Translations under genes and position numbers: made by a program | Source: a virus | Direction: 5' to 3' (one strand) | Virus record (IMG/VR): IMGVR_UViG_3300009149_000025 | Location: 1-64,000 of that record | Length of the DNA: 64,000 nt | Notes under the pieces: generated by a model | What the model was told of the DNA's origin: nothing | Databases searched by the model: none | The model's input: the letters and a program-made list of their open reading frames with translations, nothing else | Shown: piece by piece, positions 9,263 through 18,842 of the stretch | Layout of the letters: every line of letters begins with the position of its first letter | How positions within the stretch are numbered: the first letter of the stretch is position 1

Positions 9263-9766
9263 ATGAAAAATTTTAAAGAATTCATGAACGAAAGTAATAT
9301 AGACAAAGATACATTAGTTATTTCTGGATTTCCAGGTATAGGTAAGTCACATTTCTATAGAAAGAATGAAAAAGAAGGTAAAATTGTATTAGATTCTGAT
9401 TCTAGTAAATTTAGTTGGATAAAAGATGAAAATGGTAATAACACTAAGGAAAGAGATCCAAATTTTCCTAATAATTATATTAAACACATAAAAGAAAATA
9501 TAGGAAAAGCTGATATAATTTTAGTATCATCACATAAAATTGTTAGAGATGTTCTTGTAGAAAACAATATAACATTCACACTTGTTTATCCATCAAGAGA
9601 AATAAAAGAAGAATATTTACAACGATATAAAGATAGAGGTAGTGATGGTCCTTTTGTGGAATTGTTAAATAATAATTGGGATAATTTTTTAGATGAATTA
9701 GAAGAACAAAAAGGTTGTGATAAAATAGAATTAGAAGAAGGTAAATATCTTAGTGATTATTTATAA
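9263..9766 (+). CDS. P-loop kinase-like protein with capsid-targeting-like leader
   Basis: 167 aa. The N-terminus MKNFKEFMNE closely resembles the T4 internal-protein leader (MKTYQEFIAE). A nucleotide-binding P-loop follows at residues ~21-32 (SGFPGIGKSHF), and a downstream VLDSDSSKF could be the Walker B/substrate region. It resembles small nucleoside- or polynucleotide-kinase-like phage proteins. The leader before a kinase fold suggests a protein packaged in the head, but cleavage and packaging are inferences. Confidence 0.6.
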   Translation: MKNFKEFMNESNIDKDTLVISGFPGIGKSHFYRKNEKEGKIVLDSDSSKFSWIKDENGNNTKERDPNFPNNYIKHIKENIGKADIILVSSHKIVRDVLVENNITFTLVYPSREIKEEYLQRYKDRGSDGPFVELLNNNWDNFLDELEEQKGCDKIELEEGKYLSDYL

Positions 9767-9782
9767 ACTCATTATTATATAT

Positions 9783-9792
9783 TTATATATAA
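9783..9792 (+). promoter_or_regulatory. Phage-type promoter candidate
   Basis: TTATATATAA ends 6 nt before the ATG at 9799 of the homing nuclease gene. It matches the recurrent motif. Such a short distance would give an almost leaderless mRNA if it acts as a -10 element. Confidence 0.45.
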
Positions 9793-9798
9793 GTAGTT

Positions 9799-11316
9799 AT
9801 GATTATAGATAATAAATGTAAGATTAAAATCACGAATAGGAATAAAAAATATTTTAAATCTAAAGGATATTTATGTGATAATGAATACGAAAATGTAAAT
9901 CCAAATGATTTGAGTAATGGGAGTAATATTAAAATTACGGTTAAATGTGATTATTGTGATAATATAAAAAATATTTCTGTAAAAAATTATAATTCTGTAA
10001 AAAGTAAAAATAATGATGAATATTATTGTTCTAAATGTTGGAATAAACGATTAAAAAAAATAATGATAGATAAATATGGAGTAGATATTCCATTAAGAAA
10101 TAAAAAAATACAAGAAAAACAGAAAAATACATTATATAATAATTATGGTGTTTATCATCCATCTGAAAGTAAATTATTGAAAGGTAATTTAAAAAATATA
10201 TTAATTGATAAATATGGTGTAGATAATGTGTCAAAAATTGATACTGTTAAAATAAAAAAAATAAAATCCTTAAAAAAATCTTCTTTATTTAGATTAAAAT
10301 CTAAATATAATGAAATAATAGATTTTGATTACGATACAAAGATATTGAAATGTGTATGTATTAATCATAATTATAATATATCATATGATTTATTTTACAA
10401 TAGAAAGGAATTAAATACTGTAATATGTACAATATGTAATCCTATTAATAAAAATATATCTGGTTTAGAAATCCAATTACAAGATTTTATTAAAGACAAT
10501 TACACTAATATTATATTAAATGATAGACATTTAGGTAAAGAACTTGACATTTATGTTCCTGATTTAAAACTTGCATTTGAATTTAATGGTTTATATTGGC
10601 ACAATGAAATTAATAAAGAAAATAATTATCATTTAAATAAAACTGAATTATGTGAAGAACAAGGAATTCAATTGATTCATATTTATGAAGATGATTGGTT
10701 ATATAAACAAGATATTGTTAAATCTGTGATATTAAATAAATTAGGTAAATCTGTAAATAAGATATATGCCAGAAAAACAGAAATCAGAGAAATAACTGAT
10801 AATAAAATAGTTAGAGAATTTTTAAATAAAAACCATCTTCAAGGATTTATTGGTGGTAAAGTAAAATTAGGTTTATATTATGATAATAAATTGACTAGTT
10901 TAATGACATTCGGAAAAAGAAGGGTTGTAATGGGTAAAAAGGGTTCAGAAGAAGGAGAATATGAGTTATTAAGATTTTGTTCCAAACTAAATACAAATGT
11001 AGTTGGCGGTGCAAATAAATTATTTAAACATTTTGTTAGGAATTTTCAACCAAAAGAAATAACAACATATGCTGATATGTCATGGAGTAATGGTAATTTA
11101 TATGAACAATTAGGGTTTGAATATCAGGGCAAAACAAAACCTAATTATTATTATATAATTGATGGAATTAGACATTATAGATTCAACTACAGAAAAGATA
11201 AATTAATGAAAGAAGGATATTCTAAAGAAAAAACTGAAAAACAAATAATGTTAGATAGAGGAATTTATAGAATATATGATTCTGGTAATCTAAAATTTAT
11301 ATATAATATAATATGA
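9799..11316 (+). CDS. Large free-standing homing endonuclease (Vsr/EDxHD-like)
   Basis: 505 aa. The N-terminal half has zinc-ribbon-like CDYCDN and CSKCW pairs (residues ~50-80) and two repeated DKYGVD modules of the kind used for DNA recognition by phage nucleases. The core from residue ~240 reads GKELDIYVPDLKLAFEF, NGLYWH, matching the PD-(D/E)xK/Vsr-like catalytic arrangement (D..E..H). A C-terminal domain (LQGFIGGKVKLGLYY, TTYADMSWSNGNLYEQLGF) resembles a GNAT-like region often fused to this nuclease type. Its TGA overlaps the next ATG. It is likely a mobile gene inserted between phage genes. Confidence 0.7.
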   Translation: MIIDNKCKIKITNRNKKYFKSKGYLCDNEYENVNPNDLSNGSNIKITVKCDYCDNIKNISVKNYNSVKSKNNDEYYCSKCWNKRLKKIMIDKYGVDIPLRNKKIQEKQKNTLYNNYGVYHPSESKLLKGNLKNILIDKYGVDNVSKIDTVKIKKIKSLKKSSLFRLKSKYNEIIDFDYDTKILKCVCINHNYNISYDLFYNRKELNTVICTICNPINKNISGLEIQLQDFIKDNYTNIILNDRHLGKELDIYVPDLKLAFEFNGLYWHNEINKENNYHLNKTELCEEQGIQLIHIYEDDWLYKQDIVKSVILNKLGKSVNKIYARKTEIREITDNKIVREFLNKNHLQGFIGGKVKLGLYYDNKLTSLMTFGKRRVVMGKKGSEEGEYELLRFCSKLNTNVVGGANKLFKHFVRNFQPKEITTYADMSWSNGNLYEQLGFEYQGKTKPNYYYIIDGIRHYRFNYRKDKLMKEGYSKEKTEKQIMLDRGIYRIYDSGNLKFIYNII

Positions 11317-12272
11317 AAAGAAGTGAAGATTATTTAAATTTTAATAAGCATAAACCTGAAAAGGTAAAGGGAGAATTCTATACAATAAGAAATACTGTCA
11401 ATGAAAAGAATATTCCTTTAAATAAAAGAAAATATAACAGTAGAGGTAATGTAATTAATGAAGCCCAAGATTTAGATGCGTCTTTGATACAAGGATTACC
11501 TGTAAACCAAAGAGTAAAATTTGATCAGGGATTAATGGTTAAAGCTATTCAAAATGGTTTAGTTATAATGATTAATTATAATGGCGATAAAGATAATTGG
11601 AAAGGTGGAAGAGAAAGAGTTATATATCCAATGGTTATTGGTGTTAATAGAAATACTGGTAATATGTTAATTAGAGGTTGGCATTTAACAGGTTGGTCTG
11701 TATCTAAAAAGAGAAATGTTGCAAAAGAATGGAGATTGTTTAAAGCTAAAAATATTAAATCAATGATGTTCACTGGTGACTTTTATAGATTAATACCAAA
11801 GGGATATAAGATGAATGATAGGGTAATGACCGAAAGATTAATTAAGTCTGCAGATTTTAATGAAATTAGAAGAAATCAAGATGCTTTGGTTAAATCAGGT
11901 AAGTTAGAAACTATGCAAAAACAAACAATAGGACAAGAAGAATTAGGTGGGATAGTAAAATTAGATGCAAGAACAACCGATACAATTTTTAATTTAGCAT
12001 TGCCATTTGATAATGAATACACTTCTGATTATGAAAAGAAACCAGAAGATATGAAGATGACTTTCATGAAAAATATAAATAAAAATGAACATGTTGCTAT
12101 TGTAGGTGCTTTAGGTACAGTTAATAGAACAGTTAAATTATATGATGGTAAAGAATTCATTGGAAATTTTAAAGTTAGAAAAAGTGTTAAAGGTAGAGAT
12201 ATAAAAACTACAAGAAATATAGATGGACAAACCGAATTTCCATTGTATACATTTAATGAAGTAATGAAATAA
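11313..12272 (+). CDS. WYL-like domain protein
   Basis: 319 aa. Residues ~85-165 resemble a WYL ligand-sensing domain: IMINYNGD, RERVIYPMVIGVN, a LIRGWHLTGWS strand and EWRLFKAKNIKSM. WYL domains usually bind nucleic acid or nucleotides and regulate bacterial or phage factors; here there is no helix-turn-helix in front. The ~60-residue N-terminal region holds NVINEAQ, a possible I-x-E cleavage site of the T4 prohead-protease type. It is coupled by ATGA to the preceding nuclease, suggesting the nuclease inserted upstream of it. The fold assignment is moderate. Confidence 0.5.
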   Translation: MKRSEDYLNFNKHKPEKVKGEFYTIRNTVNEKNIPLNKRKYNSRGNVINEAQDLDASLIQGLPVNQRVKFDQGLMVKAIQNGLVIMINYNGDKDNWKGGRERVIYPMVIGVNRNTGNMLIRGWHLTGWSVSKKRNVAKEWRLFKAKNIKSMMFTGDFYRLIPKGYKMNDRVMTERLIKSADFNEIRRNQDALVKSGKLETMQKQTIGQEELGGIVKLDARTTDTIFNLALPFDNEYTSDYEKKPEDMKMTFMKNINKNEHVAIVGALGTVNRTVKLYDGKEFIGNFKVRKSVKGRDIKTTRNIDGQTEFPLYTFNEVMK

Positions 12273-12282
12273 AATAATTATT

Positions 12283-13089
12283 ATGAAAAGGTTTAATAAA
12301 TTTATTAATGAAATTAATTTTGATGATTTCGAAGACGAATTTGATTTCGAAGACGAATTTGATTTCGAAGAAGAAGAATTTGATAGAGTTTATGGGTATA
12401 CCTGTCAATATAGTAAACGTGATATATTATCATCCAGAGTTACGAATAAAGAAATTAAATATAAAGAATTAAAAACTTTTGATTTAAGTTATGAAAATAT
12501 TCCATTTACAATAGAAATGAACACAAGTGGTTTTGCTGGTTCAGATGCTCCTATTATTTTAGTGAAATTTATAATAGATAGAGCAGTAGTTGATGCATTA
12601 GAAGATGATGAATGTATAGGATTTAATAGTACTTATGGTGGTAATAAAAATATAGATTTGAGAGCAGGTTCATATGTTAAAAAGTATGGAATGCATAAAT
12701 TAATACCTGTTTATAAGAAAGCATATGAATGGGTGTATGATGATGAATTTCCTTTTAAACATATAAAAGAGTCAAGACAAAGTGTTAGAGTTTATAGAGA
12801 AGATTGGAAAAAATTTGTAGATATGTTATCTAATGGAAAATGGGGACAAACTAAATTTGGTAAATATGTTAAAAGTAAAAAACCTTTATGGTGTGCTCAT
12901 CACGACTGGAATGAAGTCACATATGATGATTTTGAAAGATATTATCCCAATAAAGATTATATATATGTTTATGGATTTAGTGGATGTTTAATACCTCATT
13001 ATACCAAAAAATATAGACATCATTATGGAAAATATTATGTAGATTTTAAAGACATTTTAAGCCATGATGCTACTTATAAAAAATATTGA
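12283..13089 (+). CDS. Acidic-leader protein, unknown
   Basis: 268 aa starting MKRFNKFINEINFDDF, a T4-capsid-targeting-like leader followed by three repeats of the acidic-aromatic unit DFEDEF. After residue ~40 comes a globular domain with no motif I recognise; it has CAHHDWNEV and YVYGFSGCLIPHY segments near the C-terminus. Similar acidic-aromatic stretches follow the leader in at least six other proteins in this window. A head-packaged role is inferred from the leader only. Confidence 0.55.
   Translation: MKRFNKFINEINFDDFEDEFDFEDEFDFEEEEFDRVYGYTCQYSKRDILSSRVTNKEIKYKELKTFDLSYENIPFTIEMNTSGFAGSDAPIILVKFIIDRAVVDALEDDECIGFNSTYGGNKNIDLRAGSYVKKYGMHKLIPVYKKAYEWVYDDEFPFKHIKESRQSVRVYREDWKKFVDMLSNGKWGQTKFGKYVKSKKPLWCAHHDWNEVTYDDFERYYPNKDYIYVYGFSGCLIPHYTKKYRHHYGKYYVDFKDILSHDATYKKY
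12325..12378 (+). repeat. 18-bp tandem coding repeat
   Basis: gatttcgaagacgaattt occurs twice exactly (12325-12342, 12343-12360) and a third diverged copy follows. It encodes the DFEDEF acidic-aromatic units and suggests expansion by replication slippage. Confidence 0.85.
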
Positions 13090-13095
13090 TAAATA

Positions 13096-13524
13096 ATGTT
13101 TGAATTTCTAAGTGAAATGATAAATAAAAAAGGTAAAGTAAGAAAAGTCAAATTACATTTATCCGAAAATTTTCTTAAATTTGTATTGAATAACAGAATT
13201 AAAGCATCTGATCTATTAATGGATTTTAAGGAAGAATGTGAAATTTGTTATGTTGATATATCTAAAAATGCTGGATATGTTAAGATAATGACAACATCTA
13301 AATATTTACATATTCTTAAAAAGAATAAAATAGATGGGATGGAAAACGAATTTTTAAAATATTATAAAGATAAAGAAAACGATATCAAAGAAGTAGAACA
13401 AAGTATTCAAGAAATGAGAATAGGTAGATTTATAAATAATATTGTAGAAATCGAACCATATGATGTAGAAACTTTTGTGATAAGATATAAATATTTCCAA
13501 GAAAATGAAGTTAAAATAATGTGA
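13096..13524 (+). CDS. Unknown protein
   Basis: 142 aa, ATG 6 nt after the preceding stop, same operon. It has a helical N-terminus, a central CEICYVDISK strand and a charged helix (DKENDIKEVEQSIQEM). No known domain was recognised. It ends with TGA about 30 nt before the convergent gene at 13554. Confidence 0.5.
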   Translation: MFEFLSEMINKKGKVRKVKLHLSENFLKFVLNNRIKASDLLMDFKEECEICYVDISKNAGYVKIMTTSKYLHILKKNKIDGMENEFLKYYKDKENDIKEVEQSIQEMRIGRFINNIVEIEPYDVETFVIRYKYFQENEVKIM

Positions 13525-13553
13525 TAAGTTCTTGTTAAGAATAAGTTAAAATC

Positions 13554-14807
13554 TTAAACGACATACCAATCATCACATATATACCAGGGATAAAATTTTA
13601 TTATTTTCATTATTTTTACACCTTGTTTATCTTTATCAATCATTGATACTGTATGATCATATTTCCAAGTAGATGTTAATTTTCCTTCTGTATATATTCC
13701 ATCATTATTTTCATTGAATGTTCTACGGTATGTTTTATTTTTACATCTCACAATATCACCAACTTTAATTTCATTTGGTTGTTCTTCTTCGAAGTCAAAA
13801 TCTTCATCATTAAAGTCAAAACTCTCTATAATTATATCATCAACACAATCAAATGGTATAAACCAATCATTATCATCAAAGTCGAATGATTCATTAATTA
13901 TTTTATATAAATCAAATTTTTGTACATACCACCCATGTCCATATGGACAACCATATCCAGTTGCGTGATTCATTTCCCTATCATTCATTATACTATCTGG
14001 TAAATTTTTATCAAAATTTACATATATATTCCAACTACTACGGATATTTAAAATTGTTCCTTTACCATATTTTTTATGAAATACTCTTTCTCCAACTTTG
14101 AATTTAGTCCCATAAGGTGGTTTAATAATCTTTGGTTTTTTAAATTCTTCTTCATCCCAATCAAAGTCATCATCATCAAAATCAAATTGTTCATTAAATT
14201 TTATTATTCCATTTTCTTTTAGTGGAACATATTTATCAACTTTTCTTTTATATAATTTACCATCATATTTCATGAATTTATATTTCCCATCAAGATTATA
14301 AACGATATAATAACTATCAGGTTTCAATTCCGAAAAATATTTCATATTTTTAAATTGGTTTTCATATGCTAAATTTATAAAATCAATATCAACATTTCTT
14401 TCTCTTTTTTTATTTTGTTTTAAAGATAAATCTTTAGTGCCCATTAGATGAATGAATAAAATAGTATAATTATGTTCTTTTGATAAATTTGTAATATTGG
14501 TAATATTATCTTTTTGTGTTCCTGTTGTATCATATATGAATGATTTTCCATATTCTATAAATAGTTTCAATCTTCTAACATTTAATTCTGATGTACCTTC
14601 TTTATATCTATTAGGATCTTTTGTAAATACTAATGAAACATCATCAGTTGAAAATATTTTAATATTTTGATTTTTATTTAAAATATAGTTTTTAGCGAAT
14701 GTTGATTTACCAATACCAGGTGCCCCCAATAAAATTATACCTAATTTATCATTTCTTGTTATTTCAGGTATGGGATCATTTTTTGAATGTTCATATATTT
14801 GATGCAT
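13554..14807 (-). CDS. P-loop kinase fused to acidic-motif/SH3-like modules
   Basis: 417 aa. Residues 1-190 are a P-loop kinase: GAPGIGKSTFAKN near residue 28, a FSTDDVS site, YDTTGTQKD and an RER arginine patch, as in polynucleotide-kinase or zeta-toxin-type enzymes. The C-terminal half contains three copies of an acidic-aromatic motif (FNEQFDFDDDDFDW, INESFDFDDNDW, IIESFDFNDEDFDF), each followed by or next to a short VGERVFHKKYGKGTI or VGDIVRCKNKTY segment like an SH3-type barrel. The motif is the same as the N-terminal leader of other proteins, so this gene looks assembled from leader-bearing proteins. Confidence 0.6.
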   Translation of the reverse strand: MHQIYEHSKNDPIPEITRNDKLGIILLGAPGIGKSTFAKNYILNKNQNIKIFSTDDVSLVFTKDPNRYKEGTSELNVRRLKLFIEYGKSFIYDTTGTQKDNITNITNLSKEHNYTILFIHLMGTKDLSLKQNKKRERNVDIDFINLAYENQFKNMKYFSELKPDSYYIVYNLDGKYKFMKYDGKLYKRKVDKYVPLKENGIIKFNEQFDFDDDDFDWDEEEFKKPKIIKPPYGTKFKVGERVFHKKYGKGTILNIRSSWNIYVNFDKNLPDSIMNDREMNHATGYGCPYGHGWYVQKFDLYKIINESFDFDDNDWFIPFDCVDDIIIESFDFNDEDFDFEEEQPNEIKVGDIVRCKNKTYRRTFNENNDGIYTEGKLTSTWKYDHTVSMIDKDKQGVKIMKIIKFYPWYICDDWYVV

Positions 14808-14822
14808 TTTAATTGTTTAATT

Positions 14823-15569
14823 TTAAATTGGTTCGAACCAGTAATTAAAGAAGTAGTAGTCATTATTTTTCAAATAATACTTCTTATCATTTTGTTTCAT
14901 AATAATATATGGTGTTCCATCTTTTTCCATATCAACCCCTTTGATTTCAACTATACTACCTTCTTTTAATTTAACAACAGTACCCATATCATTTTTAACA
15001 CGACAATCTTGTTTCAGGTTGGTATATAATTCTTTTTTCGGTCTGAACCAATTATCTAATATGTTTTTCATATAAGCACTTAATTTAAGTCTATATTCAT
15101 AATCCATATAATTAAATCTACCATCTGTAAACATTTCAGATTGTAAAAAAGTTTCAGAGAAAAAATTGAAATTTTTAAATACACCAAAGAATTCTTCATC
15201 ATTGAAATTAAATGATATAAATATATCTAAATGGAGTGAATCATTTTTAAATATTCTTAAAATTTTATAGTCTGAATAATTTTCAATATCGTCTAAATAA
15301 TTATCTTGTTTTGATAATTCAATAGATGTTTGAATATCATTCATAGCTGAATTAGCTATTTGTTTTAATCTTGATATAGAACCACCAGTTCTTGAATAAT
15401 AATCAACATAAGGGCTAGCTGAATCTTGTCCATATATAGATAAATTTGGATCGGTGGCGAATCCATATGCTGGACCAAGTGGGTTTTGTGCTCCTATATC
15501 CATTTGATATTGGTTAAATTCAGAATATTCTAGAATTAATTTTATATTACTATATTTAAGATTTTTCAT
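14823..15569 (-). CDS. Unknown protein, possible head-associated leader
   Basis: 248 aa, starting MKNLKYSNIKLILEYSEFN. The L-E-Y-S-E-F segment is like the L-Y-E-E-F leaders elsewhere in the window. Residues ~20-60 are rich in Gly, Pro and Tyr. The C-terminal ~60 residues form a strand-rich region (VKLKEGSIVEIKGVD) like a small barrel. It overlaps the upstream nuclease gene by 14 nt. Confidence 0.5.
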   Translation of the reverse strand: MKNLKYSNIKLILEYSEFNQYQMDIGAQNPLGPAYGFATDPNLSIYGQDSASPYVDYYSRTGGSISRLKQIANSAMNDIQTSIELSKQDNYLDDIENYSDYKILRIFKNDSLHLDIFISFNFNDEEFFGVFKNFNFFSETFLQSEMFTDGRFNYMDYEYRLKLSAYMKNILDNWFRPKKELYTNLKQDCRVKNDMGTVVKLKEGSIVEIKGVDMEKDGTPYIIMKQNDKKYYLKNNDYYFFNYWFEPI

Positions 15570-16455
15570 TTAGAATTAACATATTTAATTTTTCAATAAT
15601 ATTTTCATCATATTTAATTCTATATAATTTAATATAATTGTTTTTGCAGTATATATTTTTAATTTGATCTCGTTTTTTTCGTATGTTTAATTTATCGTTA
15701 TTTTCTTCAAATCTATATTTTCTAAAATGTTGTTCTCCATCATATTCTATACAACAATTAAAAATTGGTAAATAGAAGTCAAATTTTAATAAAGATTTAT
15801 ATTTACATTTTTTAAATGTTTTTTGAGTTTCAAAATTTATTTTATTATTTAATAAATAGTTATTTATTTTCTTTTCACCTTTGGATTCATTACATCGTGG
15901 ACAACCTGAATTTGTGTGACTTTTTGGTATTTGTTTAAATATTCCATGAATTGGACAAATAATTTCAATTGGAGTTCTACTATTTTTATAATCGATTAAA
16001 GAATAATCATATTTATAATTATGAATGATATTAGATTTATCTATAAATTTTTTTAGTTGTAGTTTTTGTTTAGAAAGATTAGAACATTCTAAACATCCAT
16101 TTCCTCTTAAATGTGAATATGGGATTTGTTCAAAAATCCCATGTTCTGAACATATTATTTTAATTTTATTAACTCTATTTTTATAGTCGATTAAGGAATA
16201 ATCATATTTATCACCATGAATTTTTTTAGACTTTTTAATAAATATATCATTATTCATTTTTTCACAATTTACACATTTAGGACAACCTCTACCATTTAGG
16301 TGATTATTTGTAATTTGTTCAAAAATACCATGTTCAGGACAAATAATTTTAATTTTATTTCGTGTTCCATTATAAACGACTAAACTATAATCATATTTAT
16401 TACCATGTATTTTAATAGACTTTTCAATAAATTCATTTGTGTTGTATTTATCCAT
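15556..16455 (-). CDS. Homing endonuclease, repeated DNA-binding modules plus Vsr/EDxHD-like nuclease
   Basis: 299 aa. Three ~60-residue repeats share I-H-G-x-K-Y-D-Y-S-L-V/I and KIICPEHGIFEQI, each ending with a Cys pair (GCPKC, GCLEC, GCPRC); this is the DUF723-type recognition repeat of free-standing phage nucleases. The C-terminal ~100 residues carry KFDFYLPIFNCCIEYDGEQH, the catalytic strand pair of Vsr-like enzymes. It acts on DNA and is probably a selfish insertion between the 14823 gene and a divergent promoter region. Confidence 0.75.
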   Translation of the reverse strand: MDKYNTNEFIEKSIKIHGNKYDYSLVVYNGTRNKIKIICPEHGIFEQITNNHLNGRGCPKCVNCEKMNNDIFIKKSKKIHGDKYDYSLIDYKNRVNKIKIICSEHGIFEQIPYSHLRGNGCLECSNLSKQKLQLKKFIDKSNIIHNYKYDYSLIDYKNSRTPIEIICPIHGIFKQIPKSHTNSGCPRCNESKGEKKINNYLLNNKINFETQKTFKKCKYKSLLKFDFYLPIFNCCIEYDGEQHFRKYRFEENNDKLNIRKKRDQIKNIYCKNNYIKLYRIKYDENIIEKLNMLILNEKS

Positions 16456-16471
16456 ATTTTTGATTCCAATC

Positions 16472-16490
16472 TTTTTTATATATATTAAAA
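16472..16490 (-). promoter_or_regulatory. Phage-type promoter candidate
   Basis: On the minus strand TTTTAATATATATAAAAAA lies about 17 nt upstream of the nuclease start at 16455. It is a close match to the recurrent motif. Confidence 0.5.
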
Positions 16491-16507
16491 AATATTAATC
16501 AAAAAAT

Positions 16508-16720
16508 ATGTCTAAATTAAAGAAAACAGTATTAATAGAAAGACTTTCTAAATTAGGAGTAGAATATGATGATAGTATGAGTTATAATGATTTATATAAA
16601 TTATATAAGATTGTTAATTGGAATGACAATAAATTAAACGCTTCATATACGTATATTCCTGGTGAAGGTGAAGAACTATTAATGGATAGACCAAGTACAC
16701 CAGTTCAAAAATTGATTTAA
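16508..16720 (+). CDS. Small protein with SAP/HeH-like N-terminus
   Basis: 70 aa. KKTVLIERLSKLGVEYDDSM followed by YNDLYKLYKIV looks like a helix-extended-helix (SAP/HeH-like) motif, which usually binds nucleic acid. The tail is extended and Pro-rich. It is divergent from the nuclease on its left and precedes the head-type gene by 61 nt. Confidence 0.5.
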   Translation: MSKLKKTVLIERLSKLGVEYDDSMSYNDLYKLYKIVNWNDNKLNASYTYIPGEGEELLMDRPSTPVQKLI

Positions 16721-16781
16721 ATTCATTTCCTATATTTTGAATTATAATTTTTAATATATAATAAAAAATATACTATCTAAA

Positions 16782-18629
16782 ATGGATTTAAAAAACATTA
16801 CAACATTTAACGAATTCAAAGAATACAAAGAAATAGATATTCTATTGGAAGAAGCATTACCAAGAGATTACGCTTCAAATGCAACTAATTTTTCTACAAG
16901 TTTATTGGGAAGAGGAGTAAACACATTATTTAAGTTTTTAAATAAGGGTAAAAATTATGCTAAATTATATCTACATAATAAAAGATTTAGAAATGAATTG
17001 GCTATGGGTGTATTAAGAACATGGGAAAAGTTAGAACCAAAAATTAAAGATTGTTCAGAAGAACAAGGTGGTGGAGATGGTCAAGGACAAGGAAATTACC
17101 AAGGAGATGGTCAAGGAGATGGTCAAGGGCAAAATTCAAATGCTGTTTGGTTTCATTATAAAGTCAATCCAAATGCGAAAGTTAAAAATAAACAAAACCC
17201 TAATGGTCCACAGGTGATTTCTCCAAATGCGGGATTAATTTTTTTAGTTGAAAAGAAAATTTTAAAAAAAGATGGTAAAGATAAAACTATTTATCAACCA
17301 ACTTATAATATTGGGAGAAGTGGGGGATCGTGGATAGGTGTTGACAATATGACACCGATAACTAATTTGGATATAGTTAAGGCTAATAAAATATTATCAA
17401 AAGTATATGATTTTATAAGTAAAAATGAAGTAAATGAAGGTATAGTACAGGAAGTTAAAAATGGTATTGAATCTTTGAAAGGTTATAACGATTGTCCAGT
17501 TTTCAAAAGAAATAGAGAGTTATTATTAAATAAATTAGAAAGAACACCTGAAGATAGTCCTACAAATAATTTGATAGATTTTTTAGAATCTATAGAAGTA
17601 AATGAAAGTTATCATTTTTATGGTGATGTGTTAAATGAACGTAATGATATACCAAGTTTAAGACATAGTAAACAAACTGGATCTAAAGTAAAAAAAATGA
17701 CAAGGACATCTGGAAGATTCGCCCCAGTTGAAATATTAGGAGATGCTACCAAATTAGATTGGTCTGTATTTGAAGGTGAAAAACCAAATCAACTATGTGA
17801 ATATTTTAGTAATCATGTGTGCATAGAAGGTGAAGGTGGAAAAATAAAACGTATTGAAGGTAAAGACTTAAAAAAAGACGCAACATCTAATGTTAATATT
17901 GATGCTATTATCGCTATACAATATTCTATATTATCAGCAATACAACATACTGATAGTACAGATTCTACAAAAATGTTTGCGCAGAAAGGTGGTGGAATAT
18001 CTGGAAACAATACTACAACAGGATTAGATAGAGTTTGGCATCGTATGGTTAGTAAAACTTTGGCTGAATTTAAATGTTTCTTAAATGTAGAAAATTTAAA
18101 TCCATATGATTTAGCATCTAAAGGTGAAAATAAAGATACTCGTAAAAATGCTGAAGGAATAGGTAAAAAAATAGATGATGATTTAAAGGGTGCTGAACAT
18201 AAAAAATTAGTTTACGATGCTATACTTAATTCAAAAGCAAAATCTGCACCATTTAAAGATGTACAAGCTGTTTTAGTAGAAAGAAAAATGGATGAAGATA
18301 AATATAGATTCTATTACTTTACACATATAGAAAAAGAAGATGAAGACATAGTGGTTAATAAAATCTATAGATTGAATGGAAAAATAGAAACAGTAACTCA
18401 AATAACTAAAGCAGTTGATCAAAATAAAAAGGTTTATTTCCCAGATGGTGCAAGTAATAGAGATAGAACATATAAAGGATTATCTGAAAGAATGTATCCT
18501 GCTTTAGAAAAATTGATAGATGCTACTGACGATACAGGATATAATAATAATTTCAACATATCTCATGTATATCATATTTTTGATAAAACTGTAGCATATG
18601 ATATAGGAAAAATGAAAGTTAATATTTAA
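16782..18629 (+). CDS. Large head-associated candidate protein with leader
   Basis: 615 aa. The N-terminus (TTFNEFKEYKEIDILLEEAL) combines an F-N-E-F-K leader with an L-L-E-E-A site that fits L-x-E prohead-protease cleavage. A Gly/Gln-rich linker (GDGQGQGNYQGDGQGDGQGQ) lies at ~92-115. The remainder is a long globular region with no recognised catalytic motif; further L-N-E and V-N-E sites occur near residues 273-285. It precedes the small coiled-coil gene and the tape measure. An internal head or tail-assembly protein is inferred. Confidence 0.5.
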   Translation: MDLKNITTFNEFKEYKEIDILLEEALPRDYASNATNFSTSLLGRGVNTLFKFLNKGKNYAKLYLHNKRFRNELAMGVLRTWEKLEPKIKDCSEEQGGGDGQGQGNYQGDGQGDGQGQNSNAVWFHYKVNPNAKVKNKQNPNGPQVISPNAGLIFLVEKKILKKDGKDKTIYQPTYNIGRSGGSWIGVDNMTPITNLDIVKANKILSKVYDFISKNEVNEGIVQEVKNGIESLKGYNDCPVFKRNRELLLNKLERTPEDSPTNNLIDFLESIEVNESYHFYGDVLNERNDIPSLRHSKQTGSKVKKMTRTSGRFAPVEILGDATKLDWSVFEGEKPNQLCEYFSNHVCIEGEGGKIKRIEGKDLKKDATSNVNIDAIIAIQYSILSAIQHTDSTDSTKMFAQKGGGISGNNTTTGLDRVWHRMVSKTLAEFKCFLNVENLNPYDLASKGENKDTRKNAEGIGKKIDDDLKGAEHKKLVYDAILNSKAKSAPFKDVQAVLVERKMDEDKYRFYYFTHIEKEDEDIVVNKIYRLNGKIETVTQITKAVDQNKKVYFPDGASNRDRTYKGLSERMYPALEKLIDATDDTGYNNNFNISHVYHIFDKTVAYDIGKMKVNI

Positions 18630-18647
18630 AAAAAACAATTAAATAAA

Positions 18648-18842
18648 ATGGTTTTAAGATTTAAAGAATTCCTAAATGAACAAGAAGATAAATCTAAAGA
18701 AGAAATTCAAAAATTAGATAAAGATGTTAATGATACAACTATTGACCTGAAGAAAAAACAGATAGAAATCAACAATAGAAAAAAGGAATTACAAAAGAAA
18801 GAAGAAGAATTCCTAAAGAAAAAGGAATCTGAAACTAAGTAA
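18648..18842 (+). CDS. Small coiled-coil protein with capsid-targeting-like leader
   Basis: 64 aa. MVLRFKEFLNEQED is nearly the T4 MKTYQEFIAE pattern, followed by ~50 residues of unbroken charged heptads (KKKQIEINNRKKELQKKEEE). The form is that of a small scaffold-core or internal head protein. It lies 18 nt after the 615-aa gene and 62 nt before the tape measure. Confidence 0.55.
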   Translation: MVLRFKEFLNEQEDKSKEEIQKLDKDVNDTTIDLKKKQIEINNRKKELQKKEEEFLKKKESETK

